From the NCBI GenBank assembly GCA_034189755.1, contig JAXIHJ010000045.1:1-38070 (forward strand): a stretch of DNA of 38,070 nt, written 5' to 3'. Position 1 is the first letter of the stretch, and the number at the start of each line of letters is the position of its first letter. This stretch comes from JAXIHJ01 sp034189755. Its GTDB lineage: Bacteria > Planctomycetota > Phycisphaerae > SM23-33. Of this stretch, positions 1 to 7,338 are shown piece by piece. The notes beneath the pieces are model-generated. The model made no database searches. It was not told where the DNA came from and worked only from the letters and a program-made list of their open reading frames with translations. Made by a program: the position numbers and the translations under genes.

Positions 1-97
1 TCAAGGACCCTGAAACCATCACGAAACGCTTGATGAACGCCAGGTCTTCCTCGCTGAGTGAGTCCAGCCATCTCAATTTGCTTTCTATATCCGCCAT
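1..97 (-). CDS. DUF2089-like protein, N-terminal part only (cut by window edge)
   Basis: The ATG is at 95-97 on the minus strand and the frame stays open to the window edge, giving 32 residues that begin MADIESKLRWLDSLSEEDLA. The pattern of a short Leu-Asp-Ser-Leu-Ser-Glu-Glu-Asp segment followed by Phe-Ile-Lys and Ser-Gly-Ser resembles small DUF2089 proteins, which carry a helix-turn-helix-like region and are thought to be transcriptional regulators. The C-terminal part that would hold the putative DNA-binding helices is outside the window, so the family call rests on a short stretch. A near-consensus promoter lies just upstream at 140-167. No strong Shine-Dalgarno sequence is visible. Confidence 0.55.
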   Translation of the reverse strand, partial: MADIESKLRWLDSLSEEDLAFIKRFVMVSGSL

Positions 98-139
98 AAC
101 TCAATCTCAACTTTTATTAACTTTATTCATTCTAATTGA

Positions 140-167
140 ATTATATGTTTCAATAAGTGAAAGTCAA
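140..167 (-). promoter_or_regulatory. Sigma70-type promoter for the DUF2089-like gene
   Basis: On the minus strand TTGACT (162-167) is followed after 16 bases by TATAAT (140-145). This predicts a start near 133 and a leader of about 35 bases. The spacer 98-234 is strikingly AT-rich compared with the rest of the window, as expected for a strong promoter region. Confidence 0.7.
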
Positions 168-234
168 CTTTAATTTTATCAAAATTTTGCCTGGCCGGGT
201 CGACGAGTGGAGCTTTAACGTGGGTTACGGCAAG

Positions 235-810
235 CTACAGCTTCAGGAAATTTCTCAGGAGTTGATGGCCCGTCTCGGTCAGGAAACTTTCGGGATGGAA
301 CTGCACGCCTTCGGTGGGGTGGGTCTTCGAGCGGATGCCCATCAACTCGTTCTGATCGACCGTCCAGGCGGTTTGCTCGAAGCCCGCATCCAGGCCGTCG
401 GGTTTTACGATGAGGCTGTGGTAGCGCGTTGCGGCAAACGGGTTGGGCAATCCTTCCAGGACGCCCTTGCCGTCATGACGGATTTCACTGGTCTTGCCGT
501 GCATCAGGCGAGTTGCGCGAACGACCTTGCCGCCGAAGACCTGCCCGATGCACTGATGGCCAAGACAGACGCCGAGTACAGGAATCTTGCCGTGGAAGTG
601 CCGGACGAAATCACAACTCAGCCCCGCCTCGTTGGGTGTACACGGTCCGGGAGAGATAATCAGGTGCGTTGGCTTGATCTCCAGTTCGACCGCGTCGGGT
701 TGGATTACGTCGTTGCGGAAGACGCGTATGTCCTTACTCAGACCAAGCTCGCCTATGCGCTGCACAAGGTTGTATGTGAAGCTGTCATAGTTGTCCACGA
801 CAACGATCAT
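235..810 (-). CDS. trpG: Glutamine amidotransferase, anthranilate/aminodeoxychorismate synthase component II
   Basis: This 191-residue class I glutamine amidotransferase would release ammonia from glutamine for anthranilate (tryptophan) or 4-amino-4-deoxychorismate (folate) synthesis. The N-terminus reads MIVVVDNYDSFTYN, typical of TrpG/PabA. The oxyanion motif is SPGPCTPNEAG, the nucleophile is Cys82 in GVCLGHQ, and the His172/Glu174 pair lies in QFHPES. Length and motifs are complete. No component I gene (trpE/pabB) is in the window, so trpG and pabA cannot be separated. Many bacteria use one amphibolic protein for both. It lies 48 bases downstream of the NifU-like gene on the same strand and may be co-transcribed with it. 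tyrA, another chorismate-derived pathway gene, is 6 kb away and not linked. Confidence 0.93.
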   Translation of the reverse strand: MIVVVDNYDSFTYNLVQRIGELGLSKDIRVFRNDVIQPDAVELEIKPTHLIISPGPCTPNEAGLSCDFVRHFHGKIPVLGVCLGHQCIGQVFGGKVVRATRLMHGKTSEIRHDGKGVLEGLPNPFAATRYHSLIVKPDGLDAGFEQTAWTVDQNELMGIRSKTHPTEGVQFHPESFLTETGHQLLRNFLKL

Positions 811-858
811 GTTTGCATCGTAGCCTCAGGCGCTTGACCGGTCAAGCCGGACCGACAG

Positions 859-1113
859 CTATTCAACCGCTACAACTTCTTTGACCTGCGGCACTTTCTC
901 GCGCAGGTGTCTTTCAACGCCCATTTTCAGTGTCATTGCCGCTCCCGGACAGCCTTTGCACGCGCCCTGCAAACGAACGGATACAACGCCCGTGGACTCG
1001 TCCACGCTTACCAGCTCAATGTCGCCGCCGTCGGCCTGAAGCAACGGTCGAACCTGGCCTATTACATCCTGCACCTGCTTTGTTACAGAACTGCCTGTCG
1101 TCTCATCGGTCAT
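859..1113 (-). CDS. NifU C-terminal-domain protein (Nfu-type Fe-S scaffold)
   Basis: This 84-residue protein consists almost only of a NifU C-terminal domain. It has the LLQADGGDIELV segment, a beta region, and the Cys52-x-x-Cys55 pair in GACKGCPGA that binds or transfers a [4Fe-4S] cluster. Such stand-alone Nfu proteins act as cytoplasmic Fe-S carriers. I chose the ATG at 1111-1113 because GGGAG lies six bases upstream of it. An in-frame ATG four codons earlier (1125) has no ribosome binding site. The gene precedes trpG on the same strand. No other isc/suf genes are visible nearby. Confidence 0.9.
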   Translation of the reverse strand: MTDETTGSSVTKQVQDVIGQVRPLLQADGGDIELVSVDESTGVVSVRLQGACKGCPGAAMTLKMGVERHLREKVPQVKEVVAVE

Positions 1114-1171
1114 ATCGGCTCCCATATCTTATGTCAGCCGCCGTAGCGGCGCTGTTAAACAAACCGCTGCT

Positions 1172-1200
1172 ATTATATGCGGTACTCTGTTGTGACGAAA
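1172..1200 (-). promoter_or_regulatory. Possible promoter for the Nfu-like gene
   Basis: A perfect TATAAT is present on the minus strand (1172-1177), about 60 bases upstream of the Nfu start. The -35 element at a 17-base spacing (TTTCGT, 1195-1200) is poor, so only the -10 is convincing. Confidence 0.4.
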
Positions 1201-1444
1201 CCACCTGCTGAGCCTTTCGCGTCGGCAGGGGGCACTAGTATCCGGGGGCGGACGGGTATCGGGGACAATTGCCAACAGTTACCAACAGGTTACCTATAAA
1301 TTGTACACAAAAGGCGCGGGTCTACCACATATGGAGTCCTACAAGCGCAACTGCGGCAAATGTTAGGATTGTGGTGGGTGTTGAAATGTGTCGGCGGGCA
1401 AATTTTAGCTTCCCAAGCATTGTCAAGACAGGAACTTAGAAAAA

Positions 1445-1460
1445 CAACTATATTTTGTCT
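1445..1460 (+). promoter_or_regulatory. NrdR box 1 (predicted)
   Basis: The 16 bases match the published NrdR-box consensus (acaCwAtATaTwgtgt) at 12 positions, including the central CTATAT-TTTG core. It starts exactly 32 bases before a second match, the spacing expected for tandem NrdR sites upstream of ribonucleotide reductase genes. Confidence 0.7.
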
Positions 1461-1469
1461 TTTTCTTTC

Positions 1470-1497
1470 TTGACGGGTACCATATATAGACTATCCT
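1470..1497 (+). promoter_or_regulatory. nrdJ promoter
   Basis: TTGACG (1470-1475) and TATCCT (1492-1497) are separated by 16 bases, predicting a start near 1504 and an untranslated leader of about 180 bases. The second NrdR box fills the spacer, so a bound repressor would block RNA polymerase directly. Confidence 0.65.
1477..1492 (+). promoter_or_regulatory. NrdR box 2 (predicted), inside the promoter spacer
   Basis: The sequence around the core CCATATATAG matches the NrdR-box consensus at most positions of the left half and core. The right half is weaker at two positions. It lies between the -35 and -10 elements, with 16 bases between the two boxes, so both sit on the same helix face. Confidence 0.68.
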
Positions 1498-1498
1498 A

Positions 1499-1606
1499 AT
1501 GATTCGTCGTCCTTGAGGATGTGGGTTCACTTCGTAGCTCGCTGGTTTCAAGGAATCATCGGCGCTTGTTGGGGACGGGCGTGTGGACTTGTTTTTTGTT
1601 GCGCCG
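1499..1606 (+). promoter_or_regulatory. Structured 5' leader of nrdJ
   Basis: Two stems can be drawn by eye. TCCTTGA (1510-1516) pairs with TCAAGGA (1548-1554), extended outward by ATGAT (1499-1503) with ATCAT (1555-1559) across a six-base bulge. CGGCGC (1560-1565) pairs with GCGCCG (1601-1606). I see no B12-box motif, so it is not an obvious cobalamin riboswitch, although the enzyme needs adenosylcobalamin. The stems might simply shape a leader or could be regulatory. The rest of the 1126-1444 spacer shows only short repeats of CAACAG-TTAC near 1273-1293. Confidence 0.4.
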
Positions 1607-1683
1607 ACAGGGATGAGTTTGGAGTTTGCAAACGATGAGATGCTTCATGCGTAATCTTTTCTTCTTCCTTGGAGATCTTCAAG

Positions 1684-4600
1684 ATGTTGGATAAATCAAC
1701 GGATGTGCCCGAAAAGTCCACTACGTCGCACGACGCCCATGACGGACTTGCGATAGATTCAGTTTACTCCCAGCCCGGTGAACATCCTTTCGACCAGATT
1801 ACCTGGGAGAAGCGCACCGCCCGTGTCAGCGACGACAAGGGCAACACAATTTTCGAGCAGGACGACGTGGAAGTTCCCGCCGGCTGGAGCCAACTGGCCG
1901 CTAATGTCGTCGCCAGTAAATATTTCTATGGCGAGCAGGACAAGCCACACCGTGAAGCGTCGGTGCGGCAGTTGATCCATCGCGTTACTCGCACGATCGC
2001 CGACTGGGGCAAGGCAGACGGCATCTTCGCCAGTGATGAAGATGCCGAACGGTTTTACCTCGAGCTGACCCACCTGTGCGTGAACCAATTCGGGGCGTTT
2101 AACTCACCGGTATGGTTCAATGTAGGCCTGTTCCACCAAAACGGCGTCGAGGGTTCCGAGGGCAATTACCACTGGGATTCGCAGGAGAACCGGTCGGTCC
2201 GCACGATGCGCAGCTACGAGTATCCGCAGGGTTCGGCCTGCTTCATCCAGTCAGTGGACGACTCGATGGAAGACATCATGCGTCTGGCCAAGGCTGAGGC
2301 GATGCTGTTTAAGTACGGTTCGGGGACGGGGACGGACCTTTCGACGCTTCGTTCCAGCCAGGAGAAGCTTTCCGGCGGCGGTGTGCCTTCAGGCCCGCTG
2401 AGCTTCATGCGAATCTTCGACCAGATCGCCGCGGTGGTCCGTTCCGGCGGCAAGACGCGCCGAGCGGCAAAGATGCAGTCGCTGCGATGCGATCATCCGG
2501 ACATCAAGGAGTTCATCGAATGCAAGATGGTCGAGGAGAAGAAGGCCCTGGCGCTGGTCGAGGAGGGCTACGACGGCGGGATCAACGGCCAGGCGTACGC
2601 TTCCGTGATGTACCAGAATGCCAACCTGTCGGCCCGCATCACTGACGAATTCATGCAGGCGGCCCTGGACGACGCCGAGTGGCAGACCTACGCGGTTACC
2701 ACTGGTGAGCCGATGGTAAAATACAAGGCGCACGAACTGCTGGAAAGTATCGCTGAGGGCACGCGGGTTTGCGGAGACCCCGGCGTACAGTATCACACAA
2801 CGATCAACCGCTGGAACACCTGCGCCAACAGTGGCGAGATCTGTGCGTCGAACCCATGCAGCGAGTACATGTTCCTAAACGACTCGGCCTGCAATCTGGC
2901 GAGTCTGAACCTGATGAAGTTCCGCCTGCCCGATGGCCGGTTCGACACCAGTGCATTTCGGGCGGCCGTGCGTATCTTCATCATCGCCCAAGAAATTCTG
3001 GTCGATCATGCCAGCTACCCGAGCGAGCGCATTTGCCGCAACAGTCACGACTTTCGCCCGCTGGGGCTTGGTTACGCCAATCTCGGCGCGCTGATTATGT
3101 CCCTGGGCCTGCCCTACAACAGCGATGCCGGCCGGGCGTGCGCGGCGGCGGTTACTGCCATCATGACGTCTCAGGCCTACGCCACCAGCGCCGAGCTGGC
3201 TGCCCGGCTTGGCACCTTCGCGCAATATCACAAAAACCGCCAGCCGATGCTCAACGTGATCCGGATGCACCGCGCCGCCGTCAAAAAAATCGACTCGGCG
3301 CACTGCCCGGCTGAATTGCTTTCCGAGGCACAGGACGGCTGGGACGCCGCCCTGGCTGCCGGCGACCGGATGGGATTCCGCAATGCGCAGGTTACGGTGC
3401 TGGCGCCGACCGGCACGATCGGTTTTCTAATGGATTGCGACACAACCGGCATCGAGCCTGACATTGCGCTGGTAAAGTACAAGCTGCTGGCCGGCGGCGG
3501 CATGTTCAAAATCGTCAACCGCACCGTCCCGCTGGCGCTGGAACGGCTCGGGTACTCCAACCAGCAAATTACCGAGATTATCGAACACCTTGATGAGCAC
3601 GACGCCATCGAAGGTGCGCCACACATCAGCGAAGACCACCTGGCTGTGTTCGATTGCGCGTTCAAGCCCGTCAACGGGCAGCGATGTATCCACTATATAG
3701 GCCACATCCGCATGATGGGCGCCGTTCAGCCGTTTTTGTCCGGCGCGATTTCCAAGACCATCAACATACCCAAAGAATCAACGGCCGAAGAAATCACGAA
3801 CATCTATATTGAGGGATGGAAGCTCGGCTTAAAGGCCGTGGCAATTTACCGTGACGGCTCCAAGAGCGCCCAGCCGCTCAATGTCAAGAAGCCCGCCAAG
3901 GCTGCCGGTACGGTGGACGCCCAGGCGCTCGAAGCGGCGCGGCGCAGCCCGCATCGCCACCGCCTGCCGGCGACTCGGCCCTCGGTTACACATAAATTCG
4001 ACATCGCCAACCACGAAGGCTATCTCAACGTGGGCCTGTACGACGATGGCAAGCCCGGCGAGTTGTTCATCACTATGGCCAAGGAAGGCTCTACCGTCGG
4101 CGGCATGATGGACGCATTCGCCACGTCAATCAGCTTGTGCCTGCAATACGGCGTGCCGCTTGAGGCGCTGGTCAAAAAGTTCTCACATCCGCGGTTTGAG
4201 CCAAGCGGCATGACCACCAATCCGGACATCCCCTTCGCCAAGAGCATCGTGGATTATGTCTTCCGCTGGCTGGGACTGACGTTCCTTGAAGACTACCGCA
4301 AATCCAATCTTCCTGTCCGCAGCGAGTCGGCAGCTCCCAAGACGTCAACAAAGGCAGCTCCAGAGGTCGTCAGGGACGACGCTCCCTCGGAACCTGACCG
4401 TGCCGAACAGGCCCCCGGCAAGGAAGCTTTGAGGCCTGTCGGCTCATTTTCTCCAGGCTTGTACGTTCCGGGCACCGCAGCCAAAGTAAGCGAGATCGCC
4501 TCATCGGTGGTAACAGGCTTAGCCGCCGCAACGATAACTGCCGAGGCCGGCTCAGCCCAGCGTATGAGCAGCCCCCACCGGATCGAGCGAATCGACCAGC

Positions 4601-4716
4601 AATTCTCTCATTACCAGGAAGATGCACCAGCTTGCGTCGTGTGTGGGGCGATTACGGTACGCAACGGCAATTGCTATAAGTGCTACAACTGCGGCGAGCC
4701 GCAGGGTTGCAGTTAA
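1684..4716 (+). CDS. nrdJ: Adenosylcobalamin-dependent (class II) ribonucleotide reductase
   Basis: The 1010-residue protein reduces ribonucleotides to deoxyribonucleotides using adenosylcobalamin, so it works with or without oxygen. Visible marks are the substrate-site cysteine in GSACFIQSVDDSM, the NPCSEY motif near residue 390 with the Asn-x-Cys-x-Glu catalytic core, and the PTGTIGFLMDCDTTGIEPD segment with the second redox cysteine region. A TSCPD-type domain follows (GYLNVGLYDDGKPGELFI onward), and the C-terminal tail is a zinc-ribbon-like CxxC...CxxCxxC cluster that probably re-reduces the active site. I start at the ATG at 1684 because GGAG (1671-1674) sits nine bases upstream. A TTG five codons earlier keeps the frame but overlaps that site. 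Regulation by NrdR is indicated by two boxes at the promoter. No nrdR gene or other reductase class is in the window. Confidence 0.95.
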   Translation: MLDKSTDVPEKSTTSHDAHDGLAIDSVYSQPGEHPFDQITWEKRTARVSDDKGNTIFEQDDVEVPAGWSQLAANVVASKYFYGEQDKPHREASVRQLIHRVTRTIADWGKADGIFASDEDAERFYLELTHLCVNQFGAFNSPVWFNVGLFHQNGVEGSEGNYHWDSQENRSVRTMRSYEYPQGSACFIQSVDDSMEDIMRLAKAEAMLFKYGSGTGTDLSTLRSSQEKLSGGGVPSGPLSFMRIFDQIAAVVRSGGKTRRAAKMQSLRCDHPDIKEFIECKMVEEKKALALVEEGYDGGINGQAYASVMYQNANLSARITDEFMQAALDDAEWQTYAVTTGEPMVKYKAHELLESIAEGTRVCGDPGVQYHTTINRWNTCANSGEICASNPCSEYMFLNDSACNLASLNLMKFRLPDGRFDTSAFRAAVRIFIIAQEILVDHASYPSERICRNSHDFRPLGLGYANLGALIMSLGLPYNSDAGRACAAAVTAIMTSQAYATSAELAARLGTFAQYHKNRQPMLNVIRMHRAAVKKIDSAHCPAELLSEAQDGWDAALAAGDRMGFRNAQVTVLAPTGTIGFLMDCDTTGIEPDIALVKYKLLAGGGMFKIVNRTVPLALERLGYSNQQITEIIEHLDEHDAIEGAPHISEDHLAVFDCAFKPVNGQRCIHYIGHIRMMGAVQPFLSGAISKTINIPKESTAEEITNIYIEGWKLGLKAVAIYRDGSKSAQPLNVKKPAKAAGTVDAQALEAARRSPHRHRLPATRPSVTHKFDIANHEGYLNVGLYDDGKPGELFITMAKEGSTVGGMMDAFATSISLCLQYGVPLEALVKKFSHPRFEPSGMTTNPDIPFAKSIVDYVFRWLGLTFLEDYRKSNLPVRSESAAPKTSTKAAPEVVRDDAPSEPDRAEQAPGKEALRPVGSFSPGLYVPGTAAKVSEIASSVVTGLAAATITAEAGSAQRMSSPHRIERIDQQFSHYQEDAPACVVCGAITVRNGNCYKCYNCGEPQGCS

Positions 4717-5082
4717 AAAAGTAAAGTTTGGAAATCGGGCGTCGGCGTTAACTGCCACGGCTGGAATCAAAGGCCGGCGCTCAAAGGTTTCAGGCGTCCT
4801 TAAGGGGAGTCTGTAACCGGTTGTACGCAGCACCGGAAGATGCCCGGTTGGTGTTGATGGTGTCCTCACGGATGGGGACAAGCCGGCTTTCCGGAATGGT
4901 TCGCATCTTGGGCCTTGGCGTCGCATAGCCCGACGGACCGGCTTTGAAGGCCGAGGTGTGAATGGGATGTAGCCTTTGGTAATGGATGCAGGGCGGCTTT
5001 TGCGGCGCCGCGCCGCCCTCCAATAAACAAGGTTCCTGTGCACGGCGTTTTACGCTGGCAGCACCGGAAGTTAAGTTAAAGA
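4717..5082 (+). other. Gene-free spacer with a 13-bp direct repeat and a GC hairpin
   Basis: I see no credible gene. GCAGCACCGGAAG occurs at 4827-4839 and again at 5058-5070. A GC-rich hairpin with GGGCGGC (4991-4997) and GCCGCCC (5012-5018) has no T-tract. ORFs on both strands here lack ribosome binding sites and family features. Confidence 0.5.
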
Positions 5083-5110
5083 TTGAAAAACGCAGGGGCC
5101 GAACTATAAT
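5083..5110 (+). promoter_or_regulatory. Strong sigma70-type promoter of the twin-loop RNA
   Basis: TTGAAA (5083-5088) and a perfect TATAAT (5105-5110) are separated by 16 bases. The predicted start is near 5117. It is one of the best promoter matches in the window, yet no open reading frame with a ribosome binding site follows before the terminator at 5190-5233. Confidence 0.75.
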
Positions 5111-5116
5111 GGCATA

Positions 5117-5233
5117 AGAGGCAAGTTGTCCGCTGCACCCCTTTATGATGCAGGTCTCCCTCCGCCTGCATCTCGGGTTGCGGCAATTTGGGCGACGTCG
5201 AGGTCTCCCTCCGCCTGGGCGTCGCTCTTTTTT
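5117..5233 (+). ncRNA. Candidate small RNA or leuD leader with two identical CUCCCUCC loops
   Basis: Between a strong promoter and an intrinsic terminator lies a transcript of about 117 bases with two hairpins. Hairpin 1 pairs GATGCAGG (5147-5154) with CCTGCATC (5165-5172). Hairpin 2 is the terminator (5190-5227). Both carry the same 16 bases AGGTCTCCCTCCGCCT (5152-5167 and 5201-5216), so each shows CUCCCUCC as an eight-base loop closed by a U-G pair. The loop contains CCUCC, the anti-Shine-Dalgarno core. It may be a free small RNA acting on ribosome binding sites, or an attenuating leader of leuD, whose start is 77 bases after the terminator. A reading frame from 5145 has alternating leucines (SLRLHLGL) but no ribosome binding site and runs through the terminator, which argues against a classic leader peptide. 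Confidence 0.6.
5190..5233 (+). terminator. Intrinsic terminator ending the twin-loop RNA
   Basis: GGGCGACGTC (5190-5199) pairs with GGCGTCGCTC-side bases (5218-5227) through ten positions including two G-U pairs. One G-G mismatch follows, then AGGT/GCCT under the CUCCCUCC loop. Six T residues follow at 5228-5233. Confidence 0.8.
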
Positions 5234-5246
5234 CCCCTAAGCCCGG

Positions 5247-5272
5247 TTGACACGCGGTTATGTCTGTACAAT
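5247..5272 (+). promoter_or_regulatory. Weak possible leuD promoter
   Basis: TTGACA (5247-5252) and TACAAT (5267-5272) are good hexamers but only 14 bases apart, which is shorter than normal. If it does not work, leuD would depend on read-through of the upstream terminator. Confidence 0.35.
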
Positions 5273-5309
5273 CATTCCAGCAGCGGATTTATTACAAAGG
5301 CACGAAACC

Positions 5310-5849
5310 ATGACAGGCAAAATTCGCGGCAAGGCGTTTGTCGTCGGCGACAACATCGACACGGACCAGATAATCCCGGCTGAGTACCTCAGTTACAATC
5401 CTGCCGATCCGGCCGAGCGTAAATTCTTCGGCCTCTACGCCATGAGCGGCCTGCCCCACGAATATGCGCCGTTCGTGGCTGAGGGGCAATTTAAGAGTGT
5501 TTTCGCCGTCATCATCGCCGGGCGGAACTTCGGTTGCGGCAGCTCGCGCGAGCACGCGCCGCTGGCTATCGCCGAGGCCGGTTGCAAGGCCATGGTGGCC
5601 GAAGGCTACGCACGCATCTTTTACCGCAACAGCGTCAACGGCGGCTATCTCATCCCGTTCGAGACGCCGCAACGACTAATCGAGGAAATCAAAACGGGCG
5701 ACGAGGTCCAGCTGGATATTGCCGCCGGCATACTCACTAACACAACCAGCGGCCGGAAACACCAGCTAAGCCCGCTCGGTGATGCCGCTGAGATTCTCGC
5801 CTGCGGTGGCATCTTTGAGTACGCCCGGCAGGTTGGGATGTTGAAATAA
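5310..5849 (+). CDS. leuD: 3-isopropylmalate dehydratase small subunit
   Basis: The 179-residue protein is the swivelling small subunit of isopropylmalate isomerase, which pairs with LeuC to convert 2- to 3-isopropylmalate in leucine synthesis. It begins MTGKIRGKAFVVGDNIDTDQ, typical of the archaeal/short LeuD type, and contains the GCGSSREHAP motif that contacts substrate. I use the ATG at 5310 with AAGG nine bases upstream. Longer in-frame starts add residues unlike the family. leuC is not in the window, so the large subunit is encoded elsewhere, and a homoaconitase-type role cannot be fully excluded. The DUF167 gene follows after 20 bases. Confidence 0.92.
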   Translation: MTGKIRGKAFVVGDNIDTDQIIPAEYLSYNPADPAERKFFGLYAMSGLPHEYAPFVAEGQFKSVFAVIIAGRNFGCGSSREHAPLAIAEAGCKAMVAEGYARIFYRNSVNGGYLIPFETPQRLIEEIKTGDEVQLDIAAGILTNTTSGRKHQLSPLGDAAEILACGGIFEYARQVGMLK

Positions 5850-5869
5850 TCCTCTCGGCCACCGCTACA

Positions 5870-6178
5870 ATGAACAACGTTGAAAATCTCAACATCCGCC
5901 AGGAGGCCGGCGGCGCCGCGATCGCCGTGAAGGTCGTTCCGGCTTCTTCACGCGACCGTGTCATCGGCGTCATGGGCGACGTATTGAAGGTTGTTGTTTC
6001 CGCGCCGCCTGAAAAGGGCAAGGCCAATGCCGCGACCGCCGGGACGCTTGCCAAGGCGTTGGGTATAGACGCCCGCGACGTAAAACTCGTCGCGGGCGCA
6101 TCCAGCCCGCGAAAGGAATTCCGCCTGGCCGGAATGTCGCCAAACCAGTTGCGTCTGAAGCTGAGCAAGGTTGATTGA
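5870..6178 (+). CDS. DUF167 (UPF0235/YggU) family protein
   Basis: The 102-residue protein has the DUF167 pattern: a VKVVPASSRD segment, then VVSAPPEKGKANAA, and a terminal LVAGASSPRKEFRLAG region. Members are small alpha/beta proteins of unknown biochemical function that are widely conserved in bacteria, archaea and eukaryotes. It follows leuD by 20 bases and is probably co-transcribed. The downstream neighbour tyrA converges on it, leaving about 40 bases without an evident terminator. Confidence 0.9.
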   Translation: MNNVENLNIRQEAGGAAIAVKVVPASSRDRVIGVMGDVLKVVVSAPPEKGKANAATAGTLAKALGIDARDVKLVAGASSPRKEFRLAGMSPNQLRLKLSKVD

Positions 6179-6220
6179 CTTTCGCACGCCGGACAAATGT
6201 TATGGAGAATCGGCAGGTAA

Positions 6221-7072
6221 CTACGTACGCATCCCGTCACGGCGTCTTTTGGCCACGGTGAGGAATTTCTCGATGCCCGGTGCGTCGCCGAGTTGAATCA
6301 GGTCGCGCAGGTGGTACAGAACTTCGTCGAACTCATCGATAGCCGCAAGGATCGCCTTGCGATTGGTCAGGAAGATGTCCCGCCACATTTCCGCATCGCC
6401 GCTGGCCAGGCGGGTCGTGTCGCGAAAACCGCTGGCTGAGACGTCCAGGTCCGCCTTTTTCGCCAGGACCATCAGCAGGCTCGCCAGGGCATGCGGCAGG
6501 TGTGAAATTCTGGCCATCGCCTTGTCGTGGGCTGCCGGCGTCAAACGGACGACCCTCATGCCAAGCAACCGCCAGAGTTTTTCCACTCGTCTGGCTGCGG
6601 CCTGTGGTGTCTGAGCGGTGGGCGTGATGATACATGTTGTTCCGTCAAAAAGGTTCGCCTTTGCGAACCGCACGCCCTTGTGCTCGCTGCCAGCCATCGG
6701 GTGGCTGCCAACGAAGGGGGCGCTCTTGCCGAGAACCCGCAGGGCAGCTCGAACAACAGCGGCCTTGGTCGAACCCACGTCGGTTACGATCGCCCGCCTT
6801 CGCAGCACCGGCGCTATAACGCGCAGGTGGCGCTCGAACGCCCCGACAGGCGTCGCCAGGATGATCAAGTCACTCTGCCCGGCAGCCTCAGCGGCGTCCA
6901 GGTGGGCTGTATCGATAGCCCCGACGGTTAGGGCATCGTCGAGGCTCCGTTTGCGCCTGCCCACCCCGGCAATCTTGACGCGCGGATTCCGCGCCTTGAT
7001 CGCCAGGCCAAGGGAGCCTCCCATCAGGCCCACACCAATAACCGTAACGTGTTGAAATTCGCCCGGAGACAT
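6221..7072 (-). CDS. tyrA: Prephenate dehydrogenase
   Basis: This NAD(P)-dependent enzyme makes 4-hydroxyphenylpyruvate from prephenate for tyrosine synthesis; an arogenate-specific variant is possible. The Rossmann motif GVGLMGGSLG starts about residue 10. ATPVGAF, DVGSTKAAV, GSHPMAGSEHKGV and the HLPHALAS helix, all typical of the TyrA family, follow in order. The ATG at 7072 gives 283 residues and places the nucleotide-binding motif at the expected distance from the N-terminus. An in-frame TTG at 7114 would add 14 residues and cannot be excluded. No ACT or chorismate mutase domain is fused. The gene diverges from accA. Confidence 0.92.
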   Translation of the reverse strand: MSPGEFQHVTVIGVGLMGGSLGLAIKARNPRVKIAGVGRRKRSLDDALTVGAIDTAHLDAAEAAGQSDLIILATPVGAFERHLRVIAPVLRRRAIVTDVGSTKAAVVRAALRVLGKSAPFVGSHPMAGSEHKGVRFAKANLFDGTTCIITPTAQTPQAAARRVEKLWRLLGMRVVRLTPAAHDKAMARISHLPHALASLLMVLAKKADLDVSASGFRDTTRLASGDAEMWRDIFLTNRKAILAAIDEFDEVLYHLRDLIQLGDAPGIEKFLTVAKRRRDGMRT

Positions 7073-7239
7073 TGTCGAGTTGGCAAAGGTAACAACACGG
7101 CGCGATTTGGTCAATCATTCCATGGTCCCGCCACGCCGGTCGTGCGGCTTGTTCATCACACTCTGTCTCGCGGTCATCCAGATTTTACTTGCTTGGTATG
7201 GACTGGTTGGTAAGCTGCTTATGGTCAGAACATACACCG

Positions 7240-7264
7240 AAGGACGCCGCGGGCGTCCTTTCTT
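7240..7264 (+). terminator. Terminator-like hairpin upstream of accA
   Basis: AAGGACGCC (7240-7248) and GGCGTCCTT (7252-7260) form a perfect nine-base-pair stem with a GCG loop, followed by TTTCTT. It lies about 75 bases upstream of accA on the same strand. Since no gene precedes it on the plus strand, it may be an attenuator or may end a short transcript. Confidence 0.5.
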
Positions 7265-7270
7265 GGTATT

Positions 7271-7279
7271 TGTGGATAA
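7271..7279 (-). promoter_or_regulatory. Perfect DnaA-box match upstream of accA
   Basis: TTATCCACA is present on the minus strand. One chance match in a window of this size would not be surprising, so a role is uncertain. It lies 60 bases upstream of the accA start. Confidence 0.3.
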
Positions 7280-7338
7280 AGCCGAAGCCGGCAACAACTA
7301 TAGCATGACCGGCTTGTTGCATCTGTAGGGCACGTTTC

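Noticed and set aside
157..837. 226-codon plus-strand ORF opposite trpG
   Set aside because: trpG on the minus strand has all family motifs and the plus frame has none.
1260..1668. Cobalamin riboswitch upstream of the B12-dependent nrdJ
   Set aside because: I looked for the B12-box and the conserved core and did not see them.
5117..5309. T-box leader for leuD
   Set aside because: No T-box sequence (tRNA acceptor-binding bulge) is visible; only the two hairpins are present.
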